A DNA stretch of 64,000 nt from Methanococcoides burtonii DSM 6242 (GTDB taxonomy: Archaea; Halobacteriota; Methanosarcinia; Methanosarcinales; Methanosarcinaceae): assembly GCF_000013725.1 (NCBI RefSeq), contig NC_007955.1, positions 403,579 to 467,578 of the forward strand. The letters run 5' to 3'. The notes under the pieces were generated by a model. It ran no database searches. It saw only the letters and a list, made by a program, of their open reading frames with translations, and was not told the DNA's origin. The position numbers were made by a program, and so were the translations under genes. Of this stretch, positions 9,486-18,227 are shown piece after piece; position 1 is the first letter of the stretch, and each line of letters starts with the position of its first letter.

Positions 9486-9902
9486 TCACAGACGTCGGAC
9501 TAGTTTCACCGCAGCTTCAACGGCACGCTTGGCATAATCCACACGCTGATGTGCTTCCATACGTGTCATTCCCGGCCCTGCAATTCCAAGGGTCACCGGC
9601 TTGTCATATTCAAGTGAAAGATCTATTATCTTCCTTGCTGCCTGCTGTACAACGATCTCATCATGTTTGGTGGCACCTTCGATAACGATCCCAATGGTTA
9701 TCACAGCGTCAATATCATCCATCAAACAAAGCTTCTTGATAGCAAGAGGCATATCATAAACACCAGGAACAAGGATAGTTTCTGTGACTTCTGCACCAAG
9801 GAACTTTGCGTGTTCAATTCCCATAAGTTCCATCTGGTAAGTCAGGTCTCTGTTAAATTCAGCTACTACAAATCCCAATCTAATAATTTCACTATCACTC
9901 AA
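9486..9902 (-). CDS. ribH: 6,7-dimethyl-8-ribityllumazine synthase
   Basis: RibH joins 5-amino-6-ribitylaminouracil with dihydroxybutanone phosphate to form lumazine, the penultimate step to riboflavin. The 138-residue product is the short archaeal form. Seen are the substrate-binding FNRDLTYQM segment, the [14 protein letters not shown] helix, the catalytic His80 in EGATKHDE, and the MEAHQR segment. The start is TTG at 9902: GGAG precedes it, and an ATG a few bases upstream is out of frame and stops after two codons. It is likely cotranscribed with the downstream aminotransferase and shares the flavin theme with ribL. Confidence 0.95.
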   Translation of the reverse strand: MSDSEIIRLGFVVAEFNRDLTYQMELMGIEHAKFLGAEVTETILVPGVYDMPLAIKKLCLMDDIDAVITIGIVIEGATKHDEIVVQQAARKIIDLSLEYDKPVTLGIAGPGMTRMEAHQRVDYAKRAVEAAVKLVRRL

Positions 9903-10054
9903 AGCATTAAACTCCTTTATTATGACTAAATTATCTTATTCATTAAACACTATCTTGCATATAAATATACGTATAGGCTATTATAGCATCAAGTTCCTTT
10001 TATTTAAAATTATCATACACAACGATAAATATGAATAATTTCAAGTAACAGTTG

Positions 10055-11101
10055 ATGTTATCAAATGTTTTTATCCTGCTTATCGGTCTGATATTGCTGG
10101 TCAAGGGCTCGGATATTTTTGTCAGTTCAGCATCTTCCATTGCAAAAAAACTTGGAGTTTCGGAGTTCATCATTGGCTTGACACTGGTAGCGATTGGAAC
10201 TTCCATACCTGAACTTGCTTCTTCCATAGCTGCATCACTTTCACATTCAAGCGGAATAGTGATTGGCAATATTGTAGGTTCTAATATTGCAAACATAGCT
10301 CTTATAGTTGGATGTGCTGCGATCATCTCGGTGGTGAAGACCGAATCAGATATGCTAAAAAGAGATGGTTACATAATGCTTTTTGCTTCAACTCTTTTCT
10401 TCCTCTTCGCATTTGATCTACAATTGTCGAGAACTGAAGCATTTATTCTTGTCCTTTTTTATATAGCTTATATTTTCTTTTTGTTCGAAGATACAGCAAA
10501 ATACGAAGGCAAATTCTACTTTAAGGAATTTATAACTTATTTTGTCAAATTCAAATATGTAAAGTCTATGAACCAGCGCATACGAACGGGGATAAATAAC
10601 CACAATTCTGGAGAAGAACAAGAAAATAAAAAGGAAAGTATTGATATCTACAAAGATCTCCTTATTCTTGCCTTTAGTGGAACGGCAGTGATATTCGGTG
10701 CTAAATACTTTGTTGAGGAAGCAATATTCTTTGCCCAATTCTTTCAACTTCCCGACACTCTCATTGGTGTTACACTGGTTGCAATAGGCACTTCCCTTCC
10801 CGAACTAATGGTGACCATATCTGCTGCACGTAAAGGTTATGGGAACATTGCAATTGGGAATGTGATCGGTTCCAACATCACTAATATCTTTTTGGTCCTG
10901 GGTCTCTCTGCATTCGTGTTCCCTCTTGAAATAACCGGGCTTAGCATCATGTTAACGATCCCATTCATGATAATGATCAGTGTAGTTCTGTTATGGTTCA
11001 TCCACACTCACTGGGAGATCAGGAGGGTAGAAGGAATAGCATTGATCTTGCTTTATGTGATCTTCCTATTACTGCTATTCAGTTTCGGTGTAGCTTTATA
11101 A
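10055..11101 (+). CDS. Calcium/sodium antiporter (CaCA family)
   Basis: A 348-residue integral membrane exchanger with the two inverted alpha repeats of the CaCA superfamily. The alpha-1 repeat reads GLTLVAIGTSIPELASS followed by GNIVGSNIANI, and alpha-2 reads GVTLVAIGTSLPELMVT followed by GNVIGSNITNI. Between them lies a polar loop of about 60 residues (near residues 165-215). These motifs hold the ion-binding Glu, Asn and Ser residues. The size matches the YrbG/NCX_Mj group of prokaryotic Na+/Ca2+ exchangers. ATG at 10055 is chosen over the adjacent TTG at 10052; no strong ribosome-binding site is visible. Confidence 0.93.
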   Translation: MLSNVFILLIGLILLVKGSDIFVSSASSIAKKLGVSEFIIGLTLVAIGTSIPELASSIAASLSHSSGIVIGNIVGSNIANIALIVGCAAIISVVKTESDMLKRDGYIMLFASTLFFLFAFDLQLSRTEAFILVLFYIAYIFFLFEDTAKYEGKFYFKEFITYFVKFKYVKSMNQRIRTGINNHNSGEEQENKKESIDIYKDLLILAFSGTAVIFGAKYFVEEAIFFAQFFQLPDTLIGVTLVAIGTSLPELMVTISAARKGYGNIAIGNVIGSNITNIFLVLGLSAFVFPLEITGLSIMLTIPFMIMISVVLLWFIHTHWEIRRVEGIALILLYVIFLLLLFSFGVAL

Positions 11102-11167
11102 ACCGTGAACCATCAATTAACTTTTCAATAATTGGTCGATCGGTCAAACAAGTATAGTTTGACATGA

Positions 11168-13783
11168 TCACCATTTCAGGAAAGTCTTTGCAAGCAGTGA
11201 TCCTTTTCTGATGTAATATTTCCTGATCTCATCCTGAACGAACAGCAATATTGCAAAAGGCATTGCAAGTACAATATATTCCATTGAGATCGGTGCTGTT
11301 CCAAATATCTTGTTCGCAAATGGATGGAACATTATCATGGAAAGTATCACTAATTCACTCACTACCGCCAGCAGTATAATTTTATTTGTGAACATATTCC
11401 GGGATAGTGCAGACTCAATTCTTGTACGGGATACAAGTAAATTTGCTATCTGGCAGACTATGACCGCAGCAAAAAATGCCATAATGGCCTGTCTGTAAAG
11501 AAGATCATTGCTTAGCAAGGCCTGTCCCCATGTCCAGCCTCCATCCAGAAGTACTGCAAAATAACAGGTAAAGCCTGCCAGGGCTTCGATGGGTCCTTTC
11601 ATTCCATAGGATGTTAAAAGTATCTGTGGTGTCAGGAGCCTTTCATATTTTGAGCGGGGAGGACGCTTCATTATATCCCCTTCCCCCTTCTCAACAGCCA
11701 GTGCCAGTGCCGGAAGTATATCTGTACCAAGGTCGATGGCAAGGATCAACTGCACGTTCATGGGCAGGGGTATCGAAAGGAGGACAAATGCAATGAATGG
11801 CAGTATTTCCGGAATATTGCTTGTAAGGATGTAGGCAATGAACTTCTTGATGTTATCGAAGACGGTCCTTCCTTCTTCCACCGCATTGACGATAGTGGCG
11901 AAATTATCATCAAGAAGTATCATGTCAGCAGACTCCCTTGCAACATCCGTACCGCTTCCCATGGCGACACCCATGTCTGCGTTCTTTATTGCAGGAGCAT
12001 CATTTACACCATCCCCGGTCATGGTCACTATCTCGCCCCTTGACTGAAACGCCTGTACTATCTTCAATTTCTGAACCGGGGATGTTCGTGCAAATATAAT
12101 GTACGGAGCCTTCAGTTTCTTTGAAAGTTCATCAACTGATAATTTGTCCAGCTCAGCACCTGTGATCATCACCGGTTCATTGCCATTGCTACTAAAACCA
12201 ACGTTCTTTGCAATGGAAAGGGCAGTTACCGGATGATCTCCTGTTATCATCACTACTTTAATTCCTGCCTGATGACATTTGTGAATAGCATCTTTGACCT
12301 CAGGTCTGTGAGGATCGACCGCGCCGGCAAAACCGATAAATGTAAAACCTGTGTCGTATTCGATCTCCTCTTCTGCCCTGCGATATGCAAGAGCAAGCAC
12401 ACGTTCACCCCTTCCAGCGATCTTCAAATGCATATCAAGGAGCTTGTTCCGGTCATCTTCGGTAATAGGTACTTCGTCCCCGTTCATCAGGACATGGTCG
12501 CACATTTTAATAACAACTTCAGTTGCGCCTTTCAGGTAGGATTCCTGTTCACCCGGATCAGTATGGTAAATGACCTGCATTCTTTCTTTTAGGGAATCGA
12601 AAGAATATTCTTTCAAGCGAGTGTTATTTTCCCGCATCAGATCAATATCAGTAAACTTGGATGCGTACATCAACAAAGCACCTTCAGTGGGGTCTCCCTT
12701 ATATCTCGAAGGTCCTTCAACGAGCCTTGAATTATTGCAAAGTACTGCTACTTTCATTAGAATGTCCGGTGGAACTTCCCCGTTGCTCACATCAATTTGC
12801 TCAAAGCCCAGGGTCATTGAATGTATGGCCATCTTATTCTGGGTCAGTGTTCCGGTCTTATCCGTACAAATGACCGTGGTCGATCCAAGGGTTTCCACAG
12901 ATTCGAGCCGTTTGATAAGTGCATTCCTTTTTGCCATTCTTTTTGAAGCCAGGCTTAAGGATAGTGTCACAGTAGGAAGCAATCCTTCAGGGACATTGGC
13001 AACTATGATACCGATTGCAAAAATGAGATTCAACAGGAATAGGTCCTGTGTTACAAAGCCGATCGTAAAGAATGATATTCCGAGAAATATTGCAATTATT
13101 GAGATGATCCTGATGAAATTATTGAGCTCTTTGCGAAGGGGTGTTTCAACTGATGTTGTCCGTTCCGTCAGGGTTGCAAGCTTTCCCATCTGTGTATTCT
13201 GGCCGGTTCCATAAACAACAGCTTTTCCGTTACCTGTCAATACAAGTGTTCCTGAGAATACCATGTTCCTGCATTCGAGTATATTTGGATGGGTGCATTC
13301 AAGGGAGCGTAACTGTGGCTCAGCCTCACCGGTCAATGATGAATTGTCAACCTTCAAGGTATTCTCTTCAATGAGCCGGCCATCAGCAGGGACCTTGTCT
13401 CCTTCTTCAATGAATATGACATCCCCGACAACCAGTTCGGGTGCCAATATTTCTTTTATTTCCCCATCCCTCAGGACCTTGGCAACAGGGGGTATAAGTT
13501 GGCGAAAACTCGCCATTATCTGTTCTGCCTGATATTCCTGTATAAAAGTGAACGTGGCATTGAGGATGACAACTCCAAAAAGCGCAATGGCGATGTACAA
13601 GTTGCCTTTTCCAGGATCCAGCAATTCTGATGCATATGAAAGTAAAGCCCCTGCGATAAGCAGGAACGAGAAAAAATTGTGGAATTGCTTAAAATACTTT
13701 TTAAGAGCTGATTCGCTCCCTATATTTTCAAAAATATTCCTTCCACAGATCTCCAGCCTTTCTAAGGCTCCACTTGTTGCCAA
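11168..13783 (-). CDS. P-type cation-transporting ATPase, Na+/K+-ATPase-like
   Basis: A full P2-type ATPase of 871 residues from the first usual start codon (TTG at 13783). Domains in order: actuator with TGEAEP near 151-156, transmembrane IIVANVPEGLLPTVT at 259-273, phosphorylation site Asp308 in DKTGTLTQNKM, nucleotide domain with KGATE, hinge MTGDGVNDAPAIKNADMGVAMG, and a C-terminal six-span cation-ATPase domain. The PEGLL membrane motif and the following segment resemble Na+/K+- and H+/K+-ATPase alpha subunits more than SERCA pumps. The frame stays open to a TAA at 13897, and the extra codons read like the usual N-terminal segment (HSISLEDFLKRFDAGIEG), so the true start is probably a non-standard codon near 13882-13885 after GGGGGT. 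Transported ion not provable. Confidence 0.93.
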   Translation of the reverse strand: MATSGALERLEICGRNIFENIGSESALKKYFKQFHNFFSFLLIAGALLSYASELLDPGKGNLYIAIALFGVVILNATFTFIQEYQAEQIMASFRQLIPPVAKVLRDGEIKEILAPELVVGDVIFIEEGDKVPADGRLIEENTLKVDNSSLTGEAEPQLRSLECTHPNILECRNMVFSGTLVLTGNGKAVVYGTGQNTQMGKLATLTERTTSVETPLRKELNNFIRIISIIAIFLGISFFTIGFVTQDLFLLNLIFAIGIIVANVPEGLLPTVTLSLSLASKRMAKRNALIKRLESVETLGSTTVICTDKTGTLTQNKMAIHSMTLGFEQIDVSNGEVPPDILMKVAVLCNNSRLVEGPSRYKGDPTEGALLMYASKFTDIDLMRENNTRLKEYSFDSLKERMQVIYHTDPGEQESYLKGATEVVIKMCDHVLMNGDEVPITEDDRNKLLDMHLKIAGRGERVLALAYRRAEEEIEYDTGFTFIGFAGAVDPHRPEVKDAIHKCHQAGIKVVMITGDHPVTALSIAKNVGFSSNGNEPVMITGAELDKLSVDELSKKLKAPYIIFARTSPVQKLKIVQAFQSRGEIVTMTGDGVNDAPAIKNADMGVAMGSGTDVARESADMILLDDNFATIVNAVEEGRTVFDNIKKFIAYILTSNIPEILPFIAFVLLSIPLPMNVQLILAIDLGTDILPALALAVEKGEGDIMKRPPRSKYERLLTPQILLTSYGMKGPIEALAGFTCYFAVLLDGGWTWGQALLSNDLLYRQAIMAFFAAVIVCQIANLLVSRTRIESALSRNMFTNKIILLAVVSELVILSMIMFHPFANKIFGTAPISMEYIVLAMPFAILLFVQDEIRKYYIRKGSLLAKTFLKW

Positions 13784-13897
13784 TCCTTCGATGCCAGCAT
13801 CAAACCTTTTGAGAAAATCTTCCAGAGAAATGCTATGCTCATCGCCTTTTGTCTCGCAATCAATACTTTTACCGTTGAGTATAATGTTACCCCCTTA

Positions 13898-14190
13898 CTC
13901 TCAACATATTTGTAGATATAAATGTAATAATAGGATATAGATTATCCTATCTGTTCAAATTGCAGGGCTAAAATATTCAGGGCATTTTTTAGAAAGAGGA
14001 AAGCTTCCAGCAAATCAGCTTTTCAATTTAAAACCGTAGCTGTTTTTATCAGGAACAAATAAACAAGTCCAAACGCAGCTAATGCAATAAACTTATAGTA
14101 TAGTAAAGGTGCAAGTTCATGAAAAATATTTGAATATTTTCGGGTGGAATTGGTATCAGGTACTTGTGATTATAAATTTATAAAGTCGAG
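13898..14190. other. Intergenic region without a recognised gene
   Basis: AT-rich sequence between the P-type ATPase and the first flanking-repeat copy. The ATPase promoter must lie here or in the first bases of the gene. From about 14148 the sequence (AATTGGTATCAG and following) matches that near 25833 and forms the outer edge of the duplicated segment. Confidence 0.5.
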
Positions 14191-14246
14191 ACTAATAAAA
14201 AGGCAATGGATTAAAGGAGTTTCCGGTCTTACGGAAGTCCCCTTTA
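14191..14246 (-). terminator. Terminator of small membrane protein gene, copy A
   Basis: TAAAGGAGTTTCCG (14212-14225) pairs with CGGAAGTCCCCTTTA (14232-14246) around a 6-base loop. On the minus strand a T-rich stretch (CCTTTTTATTAG) follows. The stem lies directly after the stop codon of the leftward 55-residue gene, and an equivalent hairpin follows copy B. Confidence 0.75.
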
Positions 14247-14247
14247 C

Positions 14248-14415
14248 TTAGAAGAGGTTAGCATAAGATGAAAGTCTGAGGAAGGCCATCAGAGCAATGG
14301 ATACTGTAAGGATGGCAATGAATGCCCCATTTCCATCAATTTGAAGTCCTCTATTTGTCCATTCAAGAATACTGTCTTCTTCATCCATTGTAGAACCTGC
14401 GTAGTATGTGTCCAT
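14248..14415 (-). CDS. 55-residue single-span membrane protein, copy A
   Basis: A short leftward gene, ATG at 14415 and TAA at 14248, with a perfect ribosome-binding site AGGAGG seven to twelve bases upstream. The product starts MDTYYAGSTMDEEDSILEW, has a Gly/Asn turn DGNG at about 27-30, one membrane span (about 31-47) and a short tail RLSSYANLF. The acidic N-terminal half should face one side of the membrane. It is identical at 49 of 55 positions with copy B at 25936-26103. The gene has its own palindromic promoter and hairpin terminator, so it is a monocistronic unit. I do not recognise a family. Coding status is supported by conservation between copies, the ribosome-binding site and the terminator. 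Confidence 0.85.
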   Translation of the reverse strand: MDTYYAGSTMDEEDSILEWTNRGLQIDGNGAFIAILTVSIALMAFLRLSSYANLF

Positions 14416-14457
14416 TTCTTCTTTCCTCCTATTTTTATGGGCAATGAGTATCCATCA

Positions 14458-14493
14458 CGATTAATCATTGTGCAAATTTATAATGATTAATCG
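14458..14493 (-). promoter_or_regulatory. Palindromic operator around TATA box, copy A
   Basis: A perfect 12-bp inverted repeat, CGATTAATCATT at 14458-14469 and AATGATTAATCG at 14482-14493, separated by 12 bases. On the minus strand the spacer reads ATAAATTTGCAC, so a TATA box (TTATAAATT) is enclosed by the repeat, about 60 bases before the ATG at 14415. A dimeric repressor bound here would block TBP. The same arrangement and spacing occur in copy B. Confidence 0.7.
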
Positions 14494-14552
14494 TTTATTA
14501 ATGTTTCGGATTTAATAATGATGTGTAAGAAAAAGTGAGGTGAATGGAGTGT

Positions 14553-14624
14553 ATCAAGGTGTTTTCCATAAAAGAGATAGATGAAGAATATATCTTCAAG
14601 TTGCTCAAAGTAGTAAAAAAATAA
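14553..14624 (+). pseudogene. C-terminal remnant of a DUF1801-type gene
   Basis: About 24 codons reading IKVFSIKEIDEEYIFKLLKV and stopping at TAA 14622-14624. This matches the end of the broken DUF1801 gene at 26369-26694 almost residue for residue. No start or N-terminal part is present. The remnant follows copy A of the duplicated segment, in the same order as in copy B, so copy A appears to have lost most of this gene by deletion. Confidence 0.7.
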
Positions 14625-15075
14625 TGGACCAATATACTATATTCCCTGATAAGCCCAATAAAAGTATATGTGATCTCAGGCTCCTGCCTGACCTTAGGAC
14701 TGCATTTTGTTGGCAAGTCCAGGGGGATGTTGCTAGTACAATAAGCACAAGTAACCAGATGCGTCCCTCGACGATATTGTAATCATATAACAGGCGATGC
14801 CAGGAGTGGCCTATGACAAAATGTCCGAAGAGGAATTCAAAGGACATTGTCAGGCACAACCATATAAGGCCAACATAAATGAACTGCATCGATGTCCCCG
14901 AAACACCTGAATATTTCAGAAAAATATAGGTAATTATAAATATGACCGCACTGAAGTTCACCGAACTTATCTGGTGGGCAAGAATTTCACCCGTATAAGG
15001 TGCATAAAGCCCTCTTGATATACCATTTAATATGGCAGGTACTATGAAAAGCAACCAGAGCCCAAAGGAATACAA
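14605..15075 (-). CDS. Hypothetical membrane protein, possibly with an altered C-terminus
   Basis: A 156-residue hydrophobic protein with four clear membrane spans in the first 125 residues, including the conserved-looking segments GEILAHQISSV and YDYNIVEGRIWLLVLI. The rest (about residues 122-156, beginning near TCQQNAVLRSGRSLRS) is of different character and runs over the end of the DUF1801 remnant on the opposite strand. It may therefore be an accidental extension produced by the same deletion. The start is TTG at 15075, without a strong ribosome-binding site. No function is assigned. Confidence 0.55.
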   Translation of the reverse strand: MYSFGLWLLFIVPAILNGISRGLYAPYTGEILAHQISSVNFSAVIFIITYIFLKYSGVSGTSMQFIYVGLIWLCLTMSFEFLFGHFVIGHSWHRLLYDYNIVEGRIWLLVLIVLATSPWTCQQNAVLRSGRSLRSHILLLGLSGNIVYWSIIFLLL

Positions 15076-15295
15076 ATAAAGTTTGGGAACTATACTAGTA
15101 ATTATGACTTTTGCAGATAAAATTTAATGTTCTATTCAAAATTAATATTGTAATTTTTAAGCTTTAATTTAGTTTTTTTAGTCAGGTCGTGTTTTTATTT
15201 TGGTTTTAGATCACTACAAAGCTGATATTCTTACAAAACCTAATATAGTGTTCCTGCTAATCCTATAGATAATTAATAAATTCGGGGGTAACTGG

Positions 15296-17101
15296 GTGAT
15301 CGATCGTAAATGTATTATTATCGCTGGTGAAGAAGCTGGTCCTAAATCCAATAAGATGGGCGGTATATGGAATGTTATTGATGCGGAAGTAAAGAATCTT
15401 GCTCAAATGCTTGAAGACGGTACCATTGAAGAGGAATTGGTTCCAAGGATATTCGTTGTAGGTTCTTATTATGGGCATAGTGGTTCGGATTGGAACAAAG
15501 GTCTGAACCGTATCACAGACATGACTGAATTTGATGATTTTGTTCCCGATGAGGAACTTTCAATGATCATTGAAGAACTCAAGGTAAAAGGCATTGAAAT
15601 TGTTGTTGGGGCAATAAAGATCAAAGAGATAGAAATTGTTTACTTGATGTTCAAGACCAATGATTTTTGTAGAGTGGTCGTTGAATATAAAGGCGAACAT
15701 ATTTGTCTGGAAAATAAGATCAAGGCTGAAGCTTATGACCTCATTGGCCTTGATTCCTTATCCTTTGAAAATCTGGGGAACAGGACCGAATATGCACATT
15801 ATCTTAATCTATCATATGCAATATCTGAATTTGTTCATACTCTCGTATCTCTCAGGGAAGAGACTGCCGTTGCCTATGAAGATAAACTGATATCCGAATT
15901 TGCCAGTTCTTTGATGCCTACATTGTATGTTTCACTGCACTGCCACGAGTTCGGGGTATTTTATGCAATTGCCAGACTCAAGAAGATCGGTGTTACGATC
16001 AATACAGTTGCAACATATCATGCAACTATTCCAGGAAGGGTTGCAGGACATCTTTCTATTAAAAAAATACGTGAAAACGATAGTTCATTGGGTAACGGAA
16101 CTCCAAAGAATATGGTAACTCTTGAGTCGTTGTCCTCATATGCAGATGTTGTAACTGCAGTAGGAGATTCTACAAAAAAAGAGATCAAATTGTTCTATGG
16201 CATTGATTCCATTGTTGTAAGGAATGGTATCGATCTTGAGATCGAGGACATCGATGAATTATTGGATAAAAAGTTTAAATGTCGTACTAAGATCCAGGAA
16301 TTAACTGCCAGTAAACTTTATAATACGCACCACAGTGTAGAGCTATTGCCGGAAAAGATAATTCCTATATTCTCTATATCACGGATCGAAATTGAAAATA
16401 AAGGTTATCCTGACCTACTGGATTCACTCCTTCTTCTTGACAGGATGGTAAGGATCGAGATCAAAGCGGGTAGGCTTGATAAGAATTACAGGGTCGTGTG
16501 TTTCATCATAACTGCCCATGGTCCAAAAACAAATCTGCCGGAAAATTTCCCGATCATGCTCAATGAAGATATACTGATCGGTGAAGAACTACGGATCCAA
16601 AATATGATCGAGAACAGGGGACTTGAATGTTCCAAACTTCCAAATGGTGACAGGTATGTTTCCGCCGTTCTTTACCCCCAGTGGTTGTCAGATCATGATG
16701 GCGGTTTCAACATGAATGTCGATGAATTCATGGCTGGTTGTATTGCCGGCATATTCCCTTCAAGATACGAGCCTTTCCTGTTAACTGGTCTTGAAGCTGG
16801 AAAGGAAGCAACCCCCAGCATTGTCAGCAAGGTTTGTGGATTCAGTGATGCGTTAAGCACTGCCAAGCGTCTGGTGATGGGAATGGGTGGGGTACTGGTG
16901 GTTGATAATATAGATCTTGCATATCTTGAAACGATAGCAGATTATGCACTTGCCATGGATTATTTCATAGACACTTACACTGATGACAAGACAAAATACA
17001 ACTTCCTCTGTCAGGAAGCAAATCTCCTTGCTAAGGATATGAACTGGAAGGAGCCTACTAAGCAATACTACGAGATGCTTACAGGTACAAAATTAAAATA
17101 A
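15296..17101 (+). CDS. Glycogen synthase, GT3-like
   Basis: A 601-residue glycosyltransferase resembling the eukaryotic-type (GT3) glycogen synthases, which add glucose from a nucleotide sugar to the end of an alpha-1,4-glucan. Visible are the N-terminal GGIWNVI segment near residues 22-28 that binds donor, the HCHEFGVFYA and TYHATIPGRVAGH segments of the first Rossmann domain, VVRNGIDL, ISRIEIENKGYPDLLD, and the C-terminal FPSRYEPFLLTGLEAG, which contains one of the expected glutamates. The start is GTG at 15296, preceded by GGGGGT. It opens the glucan cluster; galT follows after 75 bases. Confidence 0.82.
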   Translation: MIDRKCIIIAGEEAGPKSNKMGGIWNVIDAEVKNLAQMLEDGTIEEELVPRIFVVGSYYGHSGSDWNKGLNRITDMTEFDDFVPDEELSMIIEELKVKGIEIVVGAIKIKEIEIVYLMFKTNDFCRVVVEYKGEHICLENKIKAEAYDLIGLDSLSFENLGNRTEYAHYLNLSYAISEFVHTLVSLREETAVAYEDKLISEFASSLMPTLYVSLHCHEFGVFYAIARLKKIGVTINTVATYHATIPGRVAGHLSIKKIRENDSSLGNGTPKNMVTLESLSSYADVVTAVGDSTKKEIKLFYGIDSIVVRNGIDLEIEDIDELLDKKFKCRTKIQELTASKLYNTHHSVELLPEKIIPIFSISRIEIENKGYPDLLDSLLLLDRMVRIEIKAGRLDKNYRVVCFIITAHGPKTNLPENFPIMLNEDILIGEELRIQNMIENRGLECSKLPNGDRYVSAVLYPQWLSDHDGGFNMNVDEFMAGCIAGIFPSRYEPFLLTGLEAGKEATPSIVSKVCGFSDALSTAKRLVMGMGGVLVVDNIDLAYLETIADYALAMDYFIDTYTDDKTKYNFLCQEANLLAKDMNWKEPTKQYYEMLTGTKLK

Positions 17102-17176
17102 GATCTGTACCTATTGAAAAAGTATTGTTCTTATGAAAATAAACTGAATATATCTATATTGGGGATGATGGGGAAT

Positions 17177-18166
17177 ATGTCAGAGATACGCAAGCACTAT
17201 TTTCTGGATGAATATTGCATAATAGCACCAGGAAGAAGTAAAAGACCTTCAGTGTTCAAAGCAGAAAAGAAAGAAAAGGACTCCAATAAATGTGTTTTTT
17301 GTGCAGGGGAAGAAGATAAAACACCTCTTGCAACTGCTGTTTATAAAAATGGAAGTATTCTGAAAGATTCCGAAAGTTCAAGAGTAACAGGATGGGATGT
17401 GCGGTGTATGCCAAATCTTTATCCTGCACTTGCTCCGGATGCAGGTGAAGTCAATTCAGATCATGAGGTATTCCCAGGTTATGGTTTTCATGAAGTTATA
17501 GTTGAAACACCTACGCATGAGAACATGCTCCCTGATCTTTCAGATGAAGAGATGTCATTACTTATGAAAGTCTATCGGGATCGTGTAATTCACTACGAAA
17601 CCTTTGATAAGATCGAATACGTTTCATTGTTTAAGAACTGGGGAGAAAAGGCTGGTGCGTCTTTGGAACATACCCATTCCCAGCTAATAGCGATGCCCAT
17701 TAAACCTCCACTATTAATGGAAGAGATGAAGATCATAGGATCATTTTCAATATGTCCTTATTGTGACATCGTGGAAAAAGAAAGCAAAGGTGAGAGGCTC
17801 TTATATGAAAATGAGCATTTTATGGTTATAGCACCTTATTGTTCAAAGGTCCCATATGAGTTGTGGATCCTACCTAAGGAACATATAAATCATATCTCAG
17901 GCTTTGATCAGGACCATTTGGACTCGCTGGGAATAGCAATACGTTCTGCTCTCTCATGTCTCCGGGACAATATGGGTGAGATACCTTATAATTACATGTT
18001 CTATCAGCTAAGAGATGAACCTGAATATCACTTTAACTTGAAACTTCAACCGGTTACAACGAAGACCGCGGGTTTTGAGAAAAATACCGAAGTATACATT
18101 AATACAATGCCTCCGGAAACTGCGGTCAAATATCTTCAGGGTAATTTTCAGGACGGTCCTGAATGA
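17177..18166 (+). CDS. galT: Galactose-1-phosphate uridylyltransferase-like protein
   Basis: A HIT-superfamily nucleotidyltransferase of 329 residues that exchanges UMP between UDP-glucose and hexose 1-phosphate. The active-site motif HTHSQ is at 165-169 with catalytic His167. A zinc-type pair CVFC is at 39-42, and a second CPYC lies near 195. ATG at 17177 is chosen because GGGGA precedes it and the expected N-terminus SEIRKHYFLDEYCIIAPGR follows; earlier ATGs at 17165 and 17168 lie within that purine stretch. In this cluster it probably makes or consumes the nucleotide sugar or glucose 1-phosphate used by the neighbouring synthases. Exact sugar specificity is not shown by the sequence. Confidence 0.85.
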   Translation: MSEIRKHYFLDEYCIIAPGRSKRPSVFKAEKKEKDSNKCVFCAGEEDKTPLATAVYKNGSILKDSESSRVTGWDVRCMPNLYPALAPDAGEVNSDHEVFPGYGFHEVIVETPTHENMLPDLSDEEMSLLMKVYRDRVIHYETFDKIEYVSLFKNWGEKAGASLEHTHSQLIAMPIKPPLLMEEMKIIGSFSICPYCDIVEKESKGERLLYENEHFMVIAPYCSKVPYELWILPKEHINHISGFDQDHLDSLGIAIRSALSCLRDNMGEIPYNYMFYQLRDEPEYHFNLKLQPVTTKTAGFEKNTEVYINTMPPETAVKYLQGNFQDGPE

Positions 18167-18227
18167 TACTTTTTAGCACTAATCTAAATATTTGACGAAT
18201 ACTATAAACTATTTGGGTTGAAAGAAA

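Noticed and set aside
12570-13214. Rightward frame of 214 codons within the P-type ATPase
   Set aside because: It is a shadow frame opposite conserved ATPase motifs, including the DKTGT site.
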